Positions 51,979-64,000 of a stretch of 64,000 nucleotides of DNA are shown piece by piece. This stretch comes from Xiphophorus maculatus (Eukaryota > Chordata > Actinopteri > Cyprinodontiformes > Poeciliidae): contig NC_036454.1 in assembly GCF_002775205.1 (NCBI RefSeq), positions 8,437,882-8,501,881 of the forward strand, in the 5' to 3' direction. Position 1 is the stretch's first letter. Each line of letters starts with the position of its first letter. The translations under genes were made by a program, and so were the position numbers. A model generated the notes under the pieces. The model was given only the letters and a program-made list of their open reading frames with translations. It searched no databases and was not told the DNA's origin.

Positions 51979-54260
51979 AATGGACCTTACCAAGCTCCGC
52001 CCACAACCGACCCACGTGACCGCAAGTCTCACAAACAAACCCTCGCGGCGCGTTGTTTCTATGTAAACATGACTCGATTACTGCATCACTTCTACCGGAT
52101 TTTCACAATATATCAGCTACTACAATGGACAGAGGAACTAACAAGTTCATGTCATCATCTGGGAGGAGGTTACTGGTTTCTCAGTCACAAGCTGGTTGCA
52201 AACCTGAGGCCAGCAGGTGTCAGTCAGTTATGGTAGATCTGAAATTTGGTTTGATGATGTCAATATGAGAAGCTACAGACTGATAGGAGGAACCAAAGAG
52301 CTCTGTAAAGGTAAAGGCAAATCTTCTGAAGTTGGGATGTAATTAATTTAATTTCACATAATTACCACGGTAGAAGCCATTTGTTTGTTAAAATTTTATG
52401 AAATATATTTGTTCTATTTGATGTTTGTTGTGAATGACGTAAACTCACAAACGATCGAGGTAATTAGTCCAATGTTTAGAAACTACAGCAGCTGTAATGC
52501 GCCACAGCAAAGGTAAACAAAGGTAAAATACAGTGTTGTATAGTAACGAAGTAAAAATACTTCACTACTTTACTTAAGTATATTTTGGAGTACTTCATAC
52601 TTTCCTCGAGTATGAAAATTTTTGATGACTTTCACTTTTACTTCACTATATTTCCGAACTTAATTGCGTACTTTTACTCCGATACATTTTCAATGTGTGG
52701 TTTAGTTACTCGTTACAAAAAAGCGAGAGAGAGAAACGCAAGTGTTTTGACCCCACCTACTGATTGACTGCAACAAAGTCGGTAGCCTGCTTGCCTGGGC
52801 TTGTTCATCACCACCAATAGGATACACCTGTTTCGCTTCTCCCATTAAACACAAAGCAAGTCTCGCAATCAGCAGCAGTCACATGGAGGAGGAGACGGAG
52901 ACCACAACGACTGCAACTACGTCGGACACGGCTCCAGGGGAACCACCAGCTGGTGATGAGAGCCCATGGCCTTATTTAAACACAATATACTCTTTCGTGG
53001 GTGTTAAAGATTCGTCGTACCGCATGCAGTTTATGTTATTCCTGCCCGAAGATGTTGAAATTCTATCTTACAAAAACTCCCCGTCCAACTTGAAGAAACA
53101 CATCGAGGTAACGTCTTATGAAATGGTTATAATCCTCCTGTTTCAGTAACTATAGCTTGGTCACTAGGCACTACTATATTGTGAAACGTTGACCATAAAT
53201 GAACTTTGTTTGGCATTGTTTCAGTTCCACACATGGTGTATTTAGCTTAGGCTTAATGTTGACTGTAGCAGGCTACCTAGACTCCTCTGGTCAAGGGGGA
53301 CAGAAGCCATAGCGATAGCAATTTAGACTAAATTTAACGAATATAGGAAAGGCATGCAAGTTCAAAACCACAAACCATTAACATGTGCTACTCTTTAAAA
53401 CTGGAACAATTTATTAGCAGGTTTAATTTTGCCTGCACTTGGTTGGGTACATTATTTTAAGTGTATTTGACAAGTTTACCAAAATATAAAAAATGTCATT
53501 CAAACTGCATTTGCCTTGCTTTACTTTTTACTTGTACTTTTCATTACATTACTTGAGTACATCCATTTTTACAGTAATTTCCATACTTAAGTACAAGAAG
53601 TTTCAGATACTTTAAGACTTTAACTCAAGTAACATTTTAGTCAGTGACTTGGACTTTTACCAAAGTCGTATTTTGGAGAGGTACTTATACTTTTACTTGA
53701 CTCTGAGATTTCAGTACTTTATACAACACTGGTAAAATAACCCGAACAGGTGATCAACTCAAAACCACTAGTACCTTTTTACTCTCTCTATGGCTTTGTA
53801 GTTTAAGCACACCTGTTACCGTGGCAACCGCCTGCACTCCGCAAGACGAGCAAAGATTACGTTAAAAACATAACATTCAGTCCGTTACGATATCAAGTTT
53901 CCAGGCTTGATATTTATTTCTGGATTGTTAATCAGCGCTTCCCTGAACACAGCGATGGTTGATTGACTAGCTGTACTTGGTGCTAACGTGGCTAACACGA
54001 GTAACAGTTTAGTCCAAAGCCTTTTCTGCTAAAATAAAATCTTTAGTGTATGTCAGATACAGACACATTGCATATTGATCTGTTTAGCTAACGTAAGACT
54101 GTGTAGCAGACAGGCTTCAAGGTGTAGAAGTTGTATCAGTTCTGCCATTATGTTGTACTTAGCTAACGGGAAGCTAAGTGTGTTTGTGAGACGGCCACGC
54201 ACGTGACCACGTAGAATGGGCATCAGCCAATGAAAAGCGGCCCCTCTGGTAAGGTCCATT
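51979..54260. mobile_element. Inverted-repeat element AATGGACCTTACCA, host of a nested hAT
   Basis: AATGGACCTTACCA (51979-51992) is exactly inverse to TGGTAAGGTCCATT (54247-54260). Both ends continue into GC-rich sequence with CACGTGACC (about 52,014 and 54,203, also inverse). Without the nested hAT it would be about 1.07 kb. No full transposase frame; short frames near both ends may be remnants. No target-site duplication was identified. Confidence 0.7.
52531..53731 (+). mobile_element. 1.2-kb hAT element with truncated transposase exon and perfect 8-bp duplication
   Basis: Ends CAGTGTTGTATAGTAACG and TTTATACAACACTG are inverse, and GTAAAATA flanks both (52523-52530, 53732-53739). A plus-strand frame at 52,883-53,149 starts with an acidic Thr-rich stretch, then WPYLNTIYSFVGVKDSSYRM and SPSNLKKHIE, like the zinc-finger-containing N-terminus of hAT transposases. 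A GAG|GTAACG donor follows KKHIE. The catalytic and dimerisation domains are absent, so it needs a helper. Confidence 0.9.
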
Positions 54261-54539
54261 AACTTTTCAATATTTGAATAATGAAATAATTTGGTTCTGA
54301 AACGACTACTTAGTTCTTGCAGACATTTTTATTTGCATAGTACATTTTCAGCAAAAAAAAAAGGTTTTATACAATTTGAATTAATTTAAAATAACTAGCA
54401 AAAAACTTTGCATTGCAATAACAAGCGGAAACAATGACGGGTTAATAAATAGACTACACTTTATGATGTTACAGTTAATAATTAGATACTGCTCTAAACA
54501 AATGGGTTTTCTGTCTTGATTTAAAAGAATTCAGTGTTT

Positions 54540-54970
54540 TGCAGTTTTCTGGTTGTTGTTGCTTGTTGGTTTTGGGGATGCAGAGCAGACCAGAACCAGA
54601 AGACCTGAGTGGTCTGTCAAGGTTGATATGAAAGCAGCAGATATTTAATGTATTTTGGTGCTAAGCCATTAAGTAACAACAGTATTTTAAAGTCTATTCT
54701 CTGAGCTTCGGGGGGAGCCAGTGAAAGGACTTTAGAACTGGGGTGATGAGGTCCATCTTCCTGGTTTTAGTGACACAGGCAGCAGCGTTCTGGATCATTT
54801 TTTATGAAGACATGCAAATGGATGAGTTTCTCTAGATTTTGCTGCAATGATTTTGCAATGTTCTTCAGATGACAAAAACCTGACTTTGTGACTGTCTTTA
54901 TGTGGCTCTGAAGGTTCAGATGAGCCCATCACTACCCAGATTTCAGGCCTGATCATTAGTTTCTAGCTGT
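54540..54970. repeat. LINE-like untranslated region fragment
   Basis: GGGAGCCAGTGAAAGGACTT, CATCTTCCTGGTTTTAGTGA and GCAGCAGCGTTCTGGATCA-type runs are common in fish retroelement tails. I cannot name the family and see no frame. Confidence 0.4.
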
Positions 54971-55289
54971 AATAACTGAGGCTGTGTGTTGAGTCTATTG
55001 TTTCTTAAATGTGTTTATGTCAAAAATGGATGAAGTGCATAAAGTAATTTACAAAATATAACAAAATTAATATGTTGAAATCCACCGGATACCTCCTTTC
55101 TTATCTATAGCACTCCTTTTCTTATTTATCTAAGAAATGTGTGTAGACAGGTTTTGTCCAAACATATTATGGTTGCATTCAAATAACACACAGTAAATGC
55201 ACATTGCATTAAACACATATAGGGTTTCACTTAAAGGAGGATGTTTGTGTTAAGTTGGAAACAGTAAAACACTCAATACTTACTGTATC

Positions 55290-55345
55290 TCTGTGTGTGT
55301 GGGCGTGTGCGAGGGTGTGTGCTTTGGCGTGTGTGTGCGTGCTGC
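55290..55345. repeat. GT-rich simple repeat
   Basis: Imperfect TGTGTGTG/GCGTGTGTG tract of about 55 bp. Confidence 0.8.
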
Positions 55346-55832
55346 TCACAGTTGTCTTTGAATCCCCGCTGGCTATAATTGTGCCCCAACATGCATGTGA
55401 GTGGAAAACTACAGAGTCGGCTGGGTTCAGTCGGCTCAGGTTAAATTTTGATTGCTTTACACGCTCCCCTGCTGACTGACAATCTCTTAGCTGCTTTGTC
55501 TTTCACTCAGAAGACTTGTGGTGAAATTGGCAAGATCACATTTCATAAAAACACACATTAAAAAGACAAATACTTCATGTCTGCACAAAAGACTGTAGGC
55601 TATTTCCGACTGTAACAATAATTGGAGAAGATAATGCAAAGTCATTGTGATTTTGCATTTCATCTATTGAAATTTGTCATTTCAATAAAGAGGAAGTATA
55701 ACTAAAACACTGCAAAATGCCATGTAAAGCGATGAGTTTGAACAAACATCGGCCATTTTAAAGGTAAAAGAATCCTTTTCCTATATTTTTTAATAAAAGT
55801 TTAAGTCTACAAAAATAAGAATTTCCACCATA

Positions 55833-56149
55833 CACTGCAAAAATTTACCAAATATTTTTTAACTGGTTTCTAGTGCAAACATTTTAGTTCACTTGAATTA
55901 AGATAAAACTAATTTACAAATACCTTTTCAACAAGACAGCAGCTTTTATGAAGTAGATAATTCCTTAATGTTGATGAAAAAGTACTGGTTCCAGTGGCAG
56001 ATTATTTAAAAAAAGACGCTATTCCCATGTTCTTGCTTCTATGTCTTACTGAAAAGTTAGTTTTGTCCTATTTTCAGAGTTCTCAGATATTTGCACAATA
56101 AACTACCAAAGACCAAAAATATTAGGGAAGGTTTTATGTTTTTGCAGTG
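55833..56149. mobile_element. CACTGCAAAAACA MITE, copy 5
   Basis: Both tips intact (CACTGCAAAAATTTACCAAA and GTTTTATGTTTTTGCAGTG), shorter than the others because part of the right half is deleted. Confidence 0.8.
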
Positions 56150-56629
56150 CAGTTGAGCATTTCAAACAACAATTTAACTTAAGATGAAGAAACATTTAAT
56201 ATTCAAACACTTAAAAAATGTCACTGTGTCCATTTATATTTTTATTCAGTGGGATTTGGATCCATGCTCCGCTGCACATATAAGACCTTTGTGTTGATGA
56301 CTTGTTTTCTTCTTGTTTATTGCTGGAAAGTTTATTTAGTTTACCAACAAAGTGGCTGCACTTCAAAATGCTGACTGAAGTCTTGTGTGTATCCAAACAG
56401 TATAAAAAAGCACAGTTTTTACTCATAACCTGGTCAGTAAAGGTTGTGATTTGAGGAAACACACCGATGTCCAGATGACCTCCTGAATAGCCGGATGCTT
56501 CTCTGACAAAGACACACAAAAATTTAAAAAATAATTTTCCACTGAAACTGAAATCAGTTCATAGTGATGGTAAAAATCCTGAACGCTCTCTTAGAATATA
56601 AATAATTCAGGCTTTACCAGGTTAAAGAA

Positions 56630-57120
56630 ATCTACCCCTTGATTGCTCCCAGCTGTGTCTCGTTTCCCTGATTACCCTCTGTGTAATTAATCCCACCTGT
56701 GTTCCTTGTTGGGTTCTTGTTTAATCTGTCTTGTCGTCTTGTCCACCATCTAGTCTGTCTATTGTCATGCCAGTTGCTACCAGTATGAGAACTGTGGCTA
56801 TCTCTCACCTGTGCTGCCTGGATTAATTACCAGTTGCTACCAGAGTCAGAGTTGTTGCTGTTACTCGTCTGTGCTGCCTGGATTGTTTGCCTTATTCGTC
56901 ATTAAAATCATCATTCTTTCACTCCAACCTGGGTCCTCAGCCTCCGTTCTCGCCACCATGGGTCCGTTTTCTGCAGGCCCCGCCCTGACTGTTTTTGTTT
57001 TATTTATGGACTGAGTTTTTTCTGTTTTTTTTCCTAGACTCAAGAAAATAACTTTTTTTTTTAATATGAATAAAGTTATACCTTTTAGCACAGAAGCAAC
57101 TAGGACTCAACCATAAACGG
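56630..57120 (+). repeat. Probable retroelement terminal region
   Basis: C/T-rich words such as CCCAGCTGTGTCTCGTTTCC and CACCTGTGTTCCTTGTTGGG resemble fish retrotransposon ends. The word CCAGTTGCTACCAG with following CTGTGCTGCCTGGATT is tandemly duplicated (about 56,769 and 56,830). LTR or LINE origin is not resolved. Confidence 0.4.
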
Positions 57121-58073
57121 TTTTCGTTAAGGAACAAGATTGTGACAAAGAAATCCTCGCTTATTTGTTTAAACAGTCAAAAGTTTCCATTTAAACCAAG
57201 AAAAACCAAAACATCCACTGAATGGTAACTTACATAACCAAAGCGACAATACTTTGAAAGTCTGCTCCAGTTTTACTTTATTATTATGATAAAGGTTATG
57301 ATGACCTTTTTTGCTTTACAGCTTTGAATTATAGAGGCTATAAATAGGAAAGTGTGATAATGATTAACTGTGACTCTAACCATGTCAGACCTGGCATTAA
57401 GCCCTCTCGACCTCAGCTGGATGTGTGACTCATTTAGATTTGAGAGAGCAGCAAATCTGAGTTAAAATGAACAAAGTTTTATTATCCTGTGAAGACAGCA
57501 GGATGGAAAAGTACAGGAATGATTAGGGTTCAAACCTGAGGAAAATGAGAAGGAACTGGTATGTGTGACTGCTGTAAAAACCCATGTGCAGCCATGCATG
57601 GATCAAATTTCACACCTTTACTGTCACATTCAAATTTAATGTCCATGCATGAGAAAAAATTATATTTTGTTCCACAGATCTAAACTTTAGAAGGAACAAA
57701 TCTGAAAATGAATTCTTTCTATAAAAACTAAAGATAAAGAGCTTTTGTTAGCTTTTGAAACTGTGTTTTTTCAAAACACGCCTCCTGCAGCTGCGAATCT
57801 TCTCACAGATTTTATTTGGCCTGAGCATTTGCCAGCAGAATCCTTCTGAAGAAAACAAAGCTGCACACAGAGAAGAAAGCAAAATATAGCTTGAAATATG
57901 TATGCATAACATCATGCCACCTTTTTCTGTTTTTGTCCTTTACAGAACCCAAAACAGAAAATGTTGTTGTCATAAGCGGGCTGGTGCACACAGTCTGTGG
58001 CGCTCATGAAAACTGCAGGTAAACATCTGAGTCTCTGCAAACGTGAAGTATTCAGAGTGAATAAAGGCAAACG

Positions 58074-58471
58074 GTAACACTTTATTTGAAGGGTTTTACA
58101 TAAGACTGACATAAACATGACATAACACTGGCCATGAACATGAAGGAGTCTTCATGAATGTCTATGACTGTTGTCATGAAGTATCATTCGGTGAATAATG
58201 ATACTTTTAATGCAAGGTTGACACTTATAATGGACTTTTTATGCAAATTTTAATAAAACTTTGCTTTAAAAGGGTCACTATTGACCGAATAACGGAAAGT
58301 TTACACTTTTAATGGACTTTAATGCAACTTTGCATTAAAGGGTCATTATTTACCGAATGACACTTCATGACAACAGTCATAGACATTCATGAAGACTCCT
58401 TCATGCTCATGACCGGTGTTATGTCATGTTTATGTCAATCTTATGCACACCCCTTGAAATAAAGTGTTACC
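58074..58471. mobile_element. 398-bp palindromic MITE, GGTAACACTTTATTTGAAGG ends
   Basis: Inverted arms of about 110 bp share ACATAAACATGACATAACAC and CATGAAGTATCATTCGGT-type words. AGGCAAAC (58066-58073) and AGACAAAC (58472-58479) flank it, an 8-bp duplication with one change. Confidence 0.85.
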
Positions 58472-58724
58472 AGACAAACTTATAAAACAATTTTAATATG
58501 AGTTACCACTTTTAAAGGTACATTTCCCTTAAAGATCTTTTACAAAAACCATACAATGGAAAAGCAGTTTGACATTTTTTAATACATTTGTTTAGTGGAA
58601 TCTCAACAATTTAAAAAAAAAACCCTCTTGTTTTTGCTAAAAGGTTTTGGCACTAGGTGAGGTGATCTTTTTTATTTTTTTACCGTATCAAAATTCAAAA
58701 TTGGTTTATTTCACAAAACTGCAA

Positions 58725-58985
58725 TAAAAACGCTTTTTTTTGCGTCTTAGAAGTCACATAAACAACAAGTGGATGTTGCCACTGGCACAAACCACGAAGA
58801 AGAAAATGACAGGAAGTAGTTTGGAGGATGAAGGAGTGGCGCGTTTTTTAATGACTTTTCGCACAAACAAACTTATTCCTGTGTGATTTTAGTTGCATTT
58901 CTTATTTAATGGCAACACCACGATTGTGAAACTGTTTGTTTTTTTACATTAGCAAAATATCTACAATTGGTAATGGAAAATCAGC
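58725..58985. repeat. Relative of the 16,323 inverted-repeat element
   Basis: ATGACAGGAAGTAG and TTGCATTTCTTATTTAATGG match the half-unit at 16,470-16,575. The end TGGTAATGGAAAATCAGCTA is a decayed tip. Confidence 0.6.
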
Positions 58986-60179
58986 TAATGACATACATTA
59001 AAATTTGTAAATTAAATATGGTCCCTAGGCACAAAAACAAGCTGTCACTCCTATTGGCACTTCTGATAAAGATGTATAAAAATCCTCAAAATAAATGTAG
59101 AATTTCCTGGAGAAGCATAATCTCACACTGAAACAATAAAAAAAATTTAATGTGTTTATTTTTTCAGTGCAAAAACCCTCTTTTTAAAATCTGAAACCTC
59201 ACACTTTTTGGCACCCCATACATCCCGTCAAAGTAAACACGACTTTTAAATAAATATAATACGACTTTTAAATAAATATAATTATTATTCTTTTTTTAAA
59301 AAAACAAAGATGATTATAGTTTGTATAAAAAGTTTTAGTTTGCTACCCTCAACTTTGATTGTTTCTGTGGAGATTAAATTTGATGAACGCTGAGGTCAGT
59401 TTTTAGATCACCTCCGACTGTTTGGCTCCTCTGAAGTGAAACACGGGAACAAAAAGGTGCCAGACAGCAATAATTGGCACCTGCTGGATTCTGAAAAAGA
59501 TTATAATGGCTGAAATAAGCATTCACTGATAGAAGCAAAAAAATAAATAAAAAATACACTCTCCACAGGAGCATTTCATGAAAGTTTTCAAAAGAGGCCT
59601 GGTGAAAGTAACTAATGACTTTGAATAGTTGGTTTAGTTAGTTATTAAGGGTCTTGTCACAACTGTTTATATCTGTATTATTTTACTTTATTAATTTATT
59701 TAAAAAGGTGAAACACAAATATTAGTACTTATTTTTACAATATTTGAAATTACTAACACTGCCTGATACAAGGGAACATTTTGTTATTGAATAGAATATT
59801 TTACTCTTATTTTTGTCACAGCTATCTTCAGTCATCACATCGTAATCAAATCTTCACCAAAATCATTGTAAAATGTGTGCATGGAGTGCAGAGACAGTAA
59901 ATACAAAATATTAAACATATTATTGGCAAGCAGAGTTGCAGTGGATGACATTTGAAACGTGAAATTCTGTCAAATATTACATTAAATTACTTGTTTTGAA
60001 GAAGGTCCAAAATCAACACGAATATCTGCAGCCCTGAGAGGATTGTGGAGAAAAGTAAAATCAAAAGTTTGAGGGAGATTGGATTGCAATTTGAGAGCCT
60101 TCACACTCATATTCAGGTACTTCCTGCGATGTTTCACTTGAGAAAACACTGACTTAGGGGAAACTGAGTGATTTTAATG

Positions 60180-60202
60180 AATAATAATAATAATAATAAA
60201 GG
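60180..60202. repeat. Short (AAT)n tract
   Basis: About seven AAT units. Confidence 0.9.
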
Positions 60203-60851
60203 AGGAAACATTAGCAGGTAAACAGAATAATCCTGCAGGAAATTACAGACAGAAAGGCTTTGATGCTGAGGAGGGTGATTGCTACCAAGAAGCAGGTGGT
60301 TGATTATAAAATGGGAGCAGCTGTGAGAGAAGGCCAGTCGACTCAGAGAAAATGAAAAATTAACATAAATCAGAAGGGACTCAAAGGATCTAGATCCAAA
60401 GAGGAAAAACCTAACAAATAATTACAGAGAAAATAAGCTACGAATATACAAGAAACAGAAAACAAGAATAACTTACATAAAGCGATGAACCGATATAGCA
60501 AGACCTTTCGAACATTAATGAATCCCATAAGCTGAATAGAATATGGCATTACCTAAACAGGTATAAACAAACAACAAAGAAATTATTAAAATACAAACGC
60601 AAAAGAAAGTCAAACATCTTACCTGGACTAAGAAAACTGACGCTGAGTTTTCTTCACGTGAGCAAAACTTTGTTGATATTCCGCTGACATTGAAAAAACA
60701 CAATTTAGCAATTGCAGTGAGGGGGGTTGGTGACTAAAAGGACGTTTAATAATAGTGATATACAGGTGGGTTTGGACACATTGGGACGTTAGCAAAAGTG
60801 GATCTTTCTCTTAGTTCAACAAATAAAGTTAATTAAATCTATTTCTCTGAA

Positions 60852-61452
60852 GGGGACCTATTGTGAATAAAGCACCTTTTCACATTTTATATGTCCATTT
60901 GGGTCTCAGTTCTTTCTAAAAACAACCCAGGCGCTTCAGAAACCAGCCAGAGACTTTTTTTGGCAATAAGTTAAAATTAACTTAAGTTAATATTTTTGGT
61001 GTCTGGATAAAAAGCAGTTTCAAAATCCTCCTGAATGTTGAGTCAAACTGCACAATTACCTAGCAACCTGAGCCCAGCTCATCACCTAGCAACCCAACCT
61101 GACACCCGGCATGTTTGGTCAGCTGGTTCTCCCGCTGTACAATGGCTGCTGGAAAAAAAACAAGTGTTTTGCTGTTGACTTACCATTCAGAAATCACTTG
61201 CTAAATTCTTGCTGCTTGTGCAGGAGGCTCCACTTCTGCTTTTCAAAGACGTATGGTTGTATAATTGCGCATGTGTTTGAAGCGTTGAGTTGGGGGCATG
61301 GTCTGGCAGCAGCTTATTTAGATTTAAAGTGACAAGATGCCCTAAAGCAGCTCATTGTAAAATGAACTCAAAGTAGGCAGAACAGATTTAAATCTCATTA
61401 TCTTAGAATGGTTTCATGCAACAAAAAGGAAGCATAAAAGGTCACCTTTAAA
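60852..61452. repeat. GGGACCTATTATG-type element, copy 3
   Basis: It starts AAGGGGACCTATTGTGAATA and ends CATAAAAGGTCACCTTT, which are imperfect inverse ends, so the family is probably a DNA element. The interior matches the copies at 29,763 and 30,925 over CCATTTGGGTCTCAGTTCTT, TTACCTAGCAACC and TTTGGTCAGCTGGTT. Confidence 0.75.
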
Positions 61453-64000
61453 ATAAGTTTATCAAGTGTTACAGCTTGTATTTGTTAGTATATCCCTCAC
61501 GCTTATGCTGTTTAGTTACATCAAATAAATGGGGGGTAGCATTTAGCAGAGCATTTACAGGGACAGAGTGACATTAATGGCATTCAGTGCAAACTAGACA
61601 CAATTCACACGCTTGTACTGTCAACACATGTGTAACTGAAGGTCACACGAATCACACAGACGGTTTTTTATCAGTTCATGCATAGCCGTGTTTGTTTATT
61701 TAACTGGATGAAAAATATTAGCAACACAGAGTGTAAAAATTAAGTATTTAGTCTGAATATTTACTGTCAATTTCACGTGAAACCCTAACGACCCGAAGCT
61801 CATGGTTTGTGTTTATATAACAATAATAATCCTGGTCACGATCCACATGCAATTACAGCAGGAGAACAATTTTCTAATACTTTCATAATCCACTTTACTG
61901 TTCCTTCGCGGTTAGTTTCTTTTATAGCCTTTCTGATATTTCAAGATTGAAATCCCAGTTATGGTTAATGAAATAAATCCATCTGAATGACTTAGCATCA
62001 GAGTGTTAGACAGATAACAAAGCAATAAAGACAGCATCTGTCAGCTCATATTTAATTTTGATTCCACCATTTGAAGACCAGCAGGGTGTCATTTGTCTCT
62101 CCTGCTTTATTGCTTTTGAGAAAAAGTAGACCGATGGATGACTTTGTCTTCATCTTCGTCTTTGTGATTTCAGCCTCTGCTGAGCTTAACGCATTAACAA
62201 GAGCTGCTGCACGTCAATATTTAACTGGGATTGTATTGCACATTAATTTGAAGAGGAAGTAAAAATGATGCATAACTAAGAAAATTGTGGTTTGTTGTCA
62301 ACCCCTGTGCTCTGATACTCCTAAATACAATCCAGTGCAAACAGATGTCTTTAAAAGTCAAGAGTTAATTTACACCTGTGTGTAAATTATTCTCAACATG
62401 AAAATATTCCAGCTTAAAGTGAGTTCAATAAAACCATTATAGTCACCAGTTATGAAAACAAGCAATAAACATTACATTTTGTCAAATGCTATCATCAGAA
62501 TTATCTATACACATCAAATATGTTGATCAATGTTTCATTTATTACTAATCAAGGGAAACTCTAAACAAGTGGATGAAAATGTGCAAGAAATTCTTTTAGA
62601 TTAAACTCTAAAAATTACAAATTTCTCAGTTTCAAACGTCAAAACTGAGACATTTCTTTTGTCTAGAAGGTTTCTGAGATCAATCTCAAAATTTCTGAGT
62701 TTTTTACTTTTGAAACCCAGAAATTTTCTTCTTCTTTTTAATGTAAGATTTCTGAGATTACTTTTTAAAATTTGTGAGTTTTTGGTGAAAGTTTATTCCT
62801 TTTTTCTATTTACTCTGTTGTAAAATTCTGAATGTTCATATAAAATGTGGAAATTCTTGGCAGTAATTTGTGACCAGAGTTCACTAAAACCTTCAGCCAG
62901 CAATCATTTGAAGCCTAATTATTATAAAAACCTGCTGGAAGTGGTTTTTAAAGTGATTTTCAGAAATGTTTCCCGCTGTGCTGCTGCATCACTCATGACT
63001 TTCTCTAAAACTGGTTGAAAGAACAATGAGCTCAAGCTCAGCAATTATTTCCGCCATGCATGTTCTTCTAATAATCACCATCATTCTGGTCAGCTTCACA
63101 GGAAAGAGGCGAGAAAAAAAAAAGAAGCTGTTCGGGTTTGCGAAGTAGCACGAATTCAGACTGCCACTTTTCTGGGAAGTCGCTCCACAGTTTCAGGAAA
63201 TGCAGGCAAACTTACTGTGCGTGTTTTTCCAGAGGCAAATATGCACAGAAACTAATCAGGAGTAAAATAACCTGAATCCTGTCATGTAAAAGTTTAGAAG
63301 ATGATCATTGTTACTGTTTGATTCAGTTTTGCAACTGTATCCATCAGGGGTCAAGAGTTATCAGAGTCCAACCTGCAAGGCTTAATCTTTTGCAAAAGTA
63401 ACAGAACTCAAATGTTTAGTAATCTGTGTAGAAATCTGTTTTTACCTCATGTCATGTCATCATCCTAAATACACACAAAGCAAAGTTTCCATTGCTTTTC
63501 TGTAATTGTTTGTGTTTTCTGACATTCTGGAGTGAAAAGCTACACTTTACTCCCCGGCGTTTTTTTTTTTTTACTAATTAAAACTAAAACAAAATACCAT
63601 TGGAGCACAGAAGTTGGTAGTAACTAGTAACTTCTACTCTATTTTCAGGTCTAGCTTTACAACATACATTTTTATTTTTAAGTTCTAATATAATAAAGTA
63701 TTACTCTTCCCACAGTGAGTAACTTAATTAAAGAAGAACAGATATGTTTTAACCACAAATGCACCAGATATAAACACCAACTGTTTAACAAATGCTTTAT
63801 AATTAAAATTGCATTGTACTGTAAACTTACAGTTTATGTTGAAGTGAGACTTCTTGTTTTTGCACAGGCTTTGCTTTAATGTTATTTTTTTATTTTCTGA
63901 GTTTTTTTGTGCCATTTGGAAATCAAGTGAATAAAACAAACACTACATATTGCCACAGAAAATACTTTTCTTTTTTTGTTTTAGTCTTTAAAATACCAGA
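61453..64000. other. Intergenic sequence with one palindromic repeat, no recognised gene
   Basis: A TTTCTGAGATCAATCTCAAA-type copy lies at about 62,575-62,805. The remainder is AT-rich with no convincing exon on either strand. Confidence 0.4.

Noticed and set aside
55255..55479. Cysteine- and valine-rich small frame
   Set aside because: Its N-terminal half is the translated GT-rich simple repeat.
56211..56519. Open stretch on the minus strand with a usable acceptor before REASGYSGGHLDIGVFPQ
   Set aside because: The only donor in range (CAG|GTTATG) is weak, there are no partner exons nearby and no family is recognised.

Overview
This window is eukaryotic genomic DNA from a ray-finned fish, most likely an acanthomorph teleost. 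The evidence is four vertebrate genes with GT-AG introns, AT-rich introns full of teleost-type transposons, and a Rex3 non-LTR retrotransposon whose internal sequence matches the primer sites I remember for that family. I see no bacterial operons, CRISPR arrays, rRNA genes or convincing tRNA genes.

Layout. Positions 1-7,300 hold no recognised gene: repeats, a diverged direct duplication (2.7 and 4.0 kb), a nonautonomous hAT copy and a 1.46-kb 5'-truncated Rex3 insertion. hint2 (mitochondrial histidine-triad nucleotide hydrolase) lies on the minus strand at 7,371-9,797 in five exons. It is divergent from mrps30 (mitochondrial large-subunit ribosomal protein mL65), plus strand, 12,026-15,041, five exons. 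The gap between them carries a (TA)n tract and a foldback transposon with a LINE fragment at its centre. emb (embigin, a two-Ig chaperone of monocarboxylate transporters) is on the minus strand at 17,611-24,764, nine exons, tail-to-tail with mrps30. malt1 (paracaspase) is on the minus strand at 27,416-49,630, sixteen exons. From 50 to 64 kb I see no gene, only mobile-element remnants.

All four gene models were joined by hand. Every exon-exon phase matches, and the predicted lengths (164, 428, 302 and 812 residues) are close to those of the human proteins. The two mitochondrial proteins are unrelated in pathway to embigin or MALT1; nothing suggests an operon-like unit.

Mobile DNA dominates the rest. 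Two hAT elements have perfect 8-bp target-site duplications, one of them nested inside another inverted-repeat element. A palindromic MITE family starting CACTGCAAAAACA has five copies. Several other palindromic families recur three to five times. A 48-bp minisatellite with an open frame lies in a malt1 intron. Two foldback elements that differ in their interiors share TACGG...CCGTA ends and 6-bp flanking repeats. Points in the genes worth a second look are a GC-AG intron in emb, a possible 51-nt cassette exon behind a 38-nt intron in emb, and two phase-symmetric microexons in malt1 between the second Ig domain and the protease. I did not find a clearly new biological system; the transposon structures are the most unusual content.
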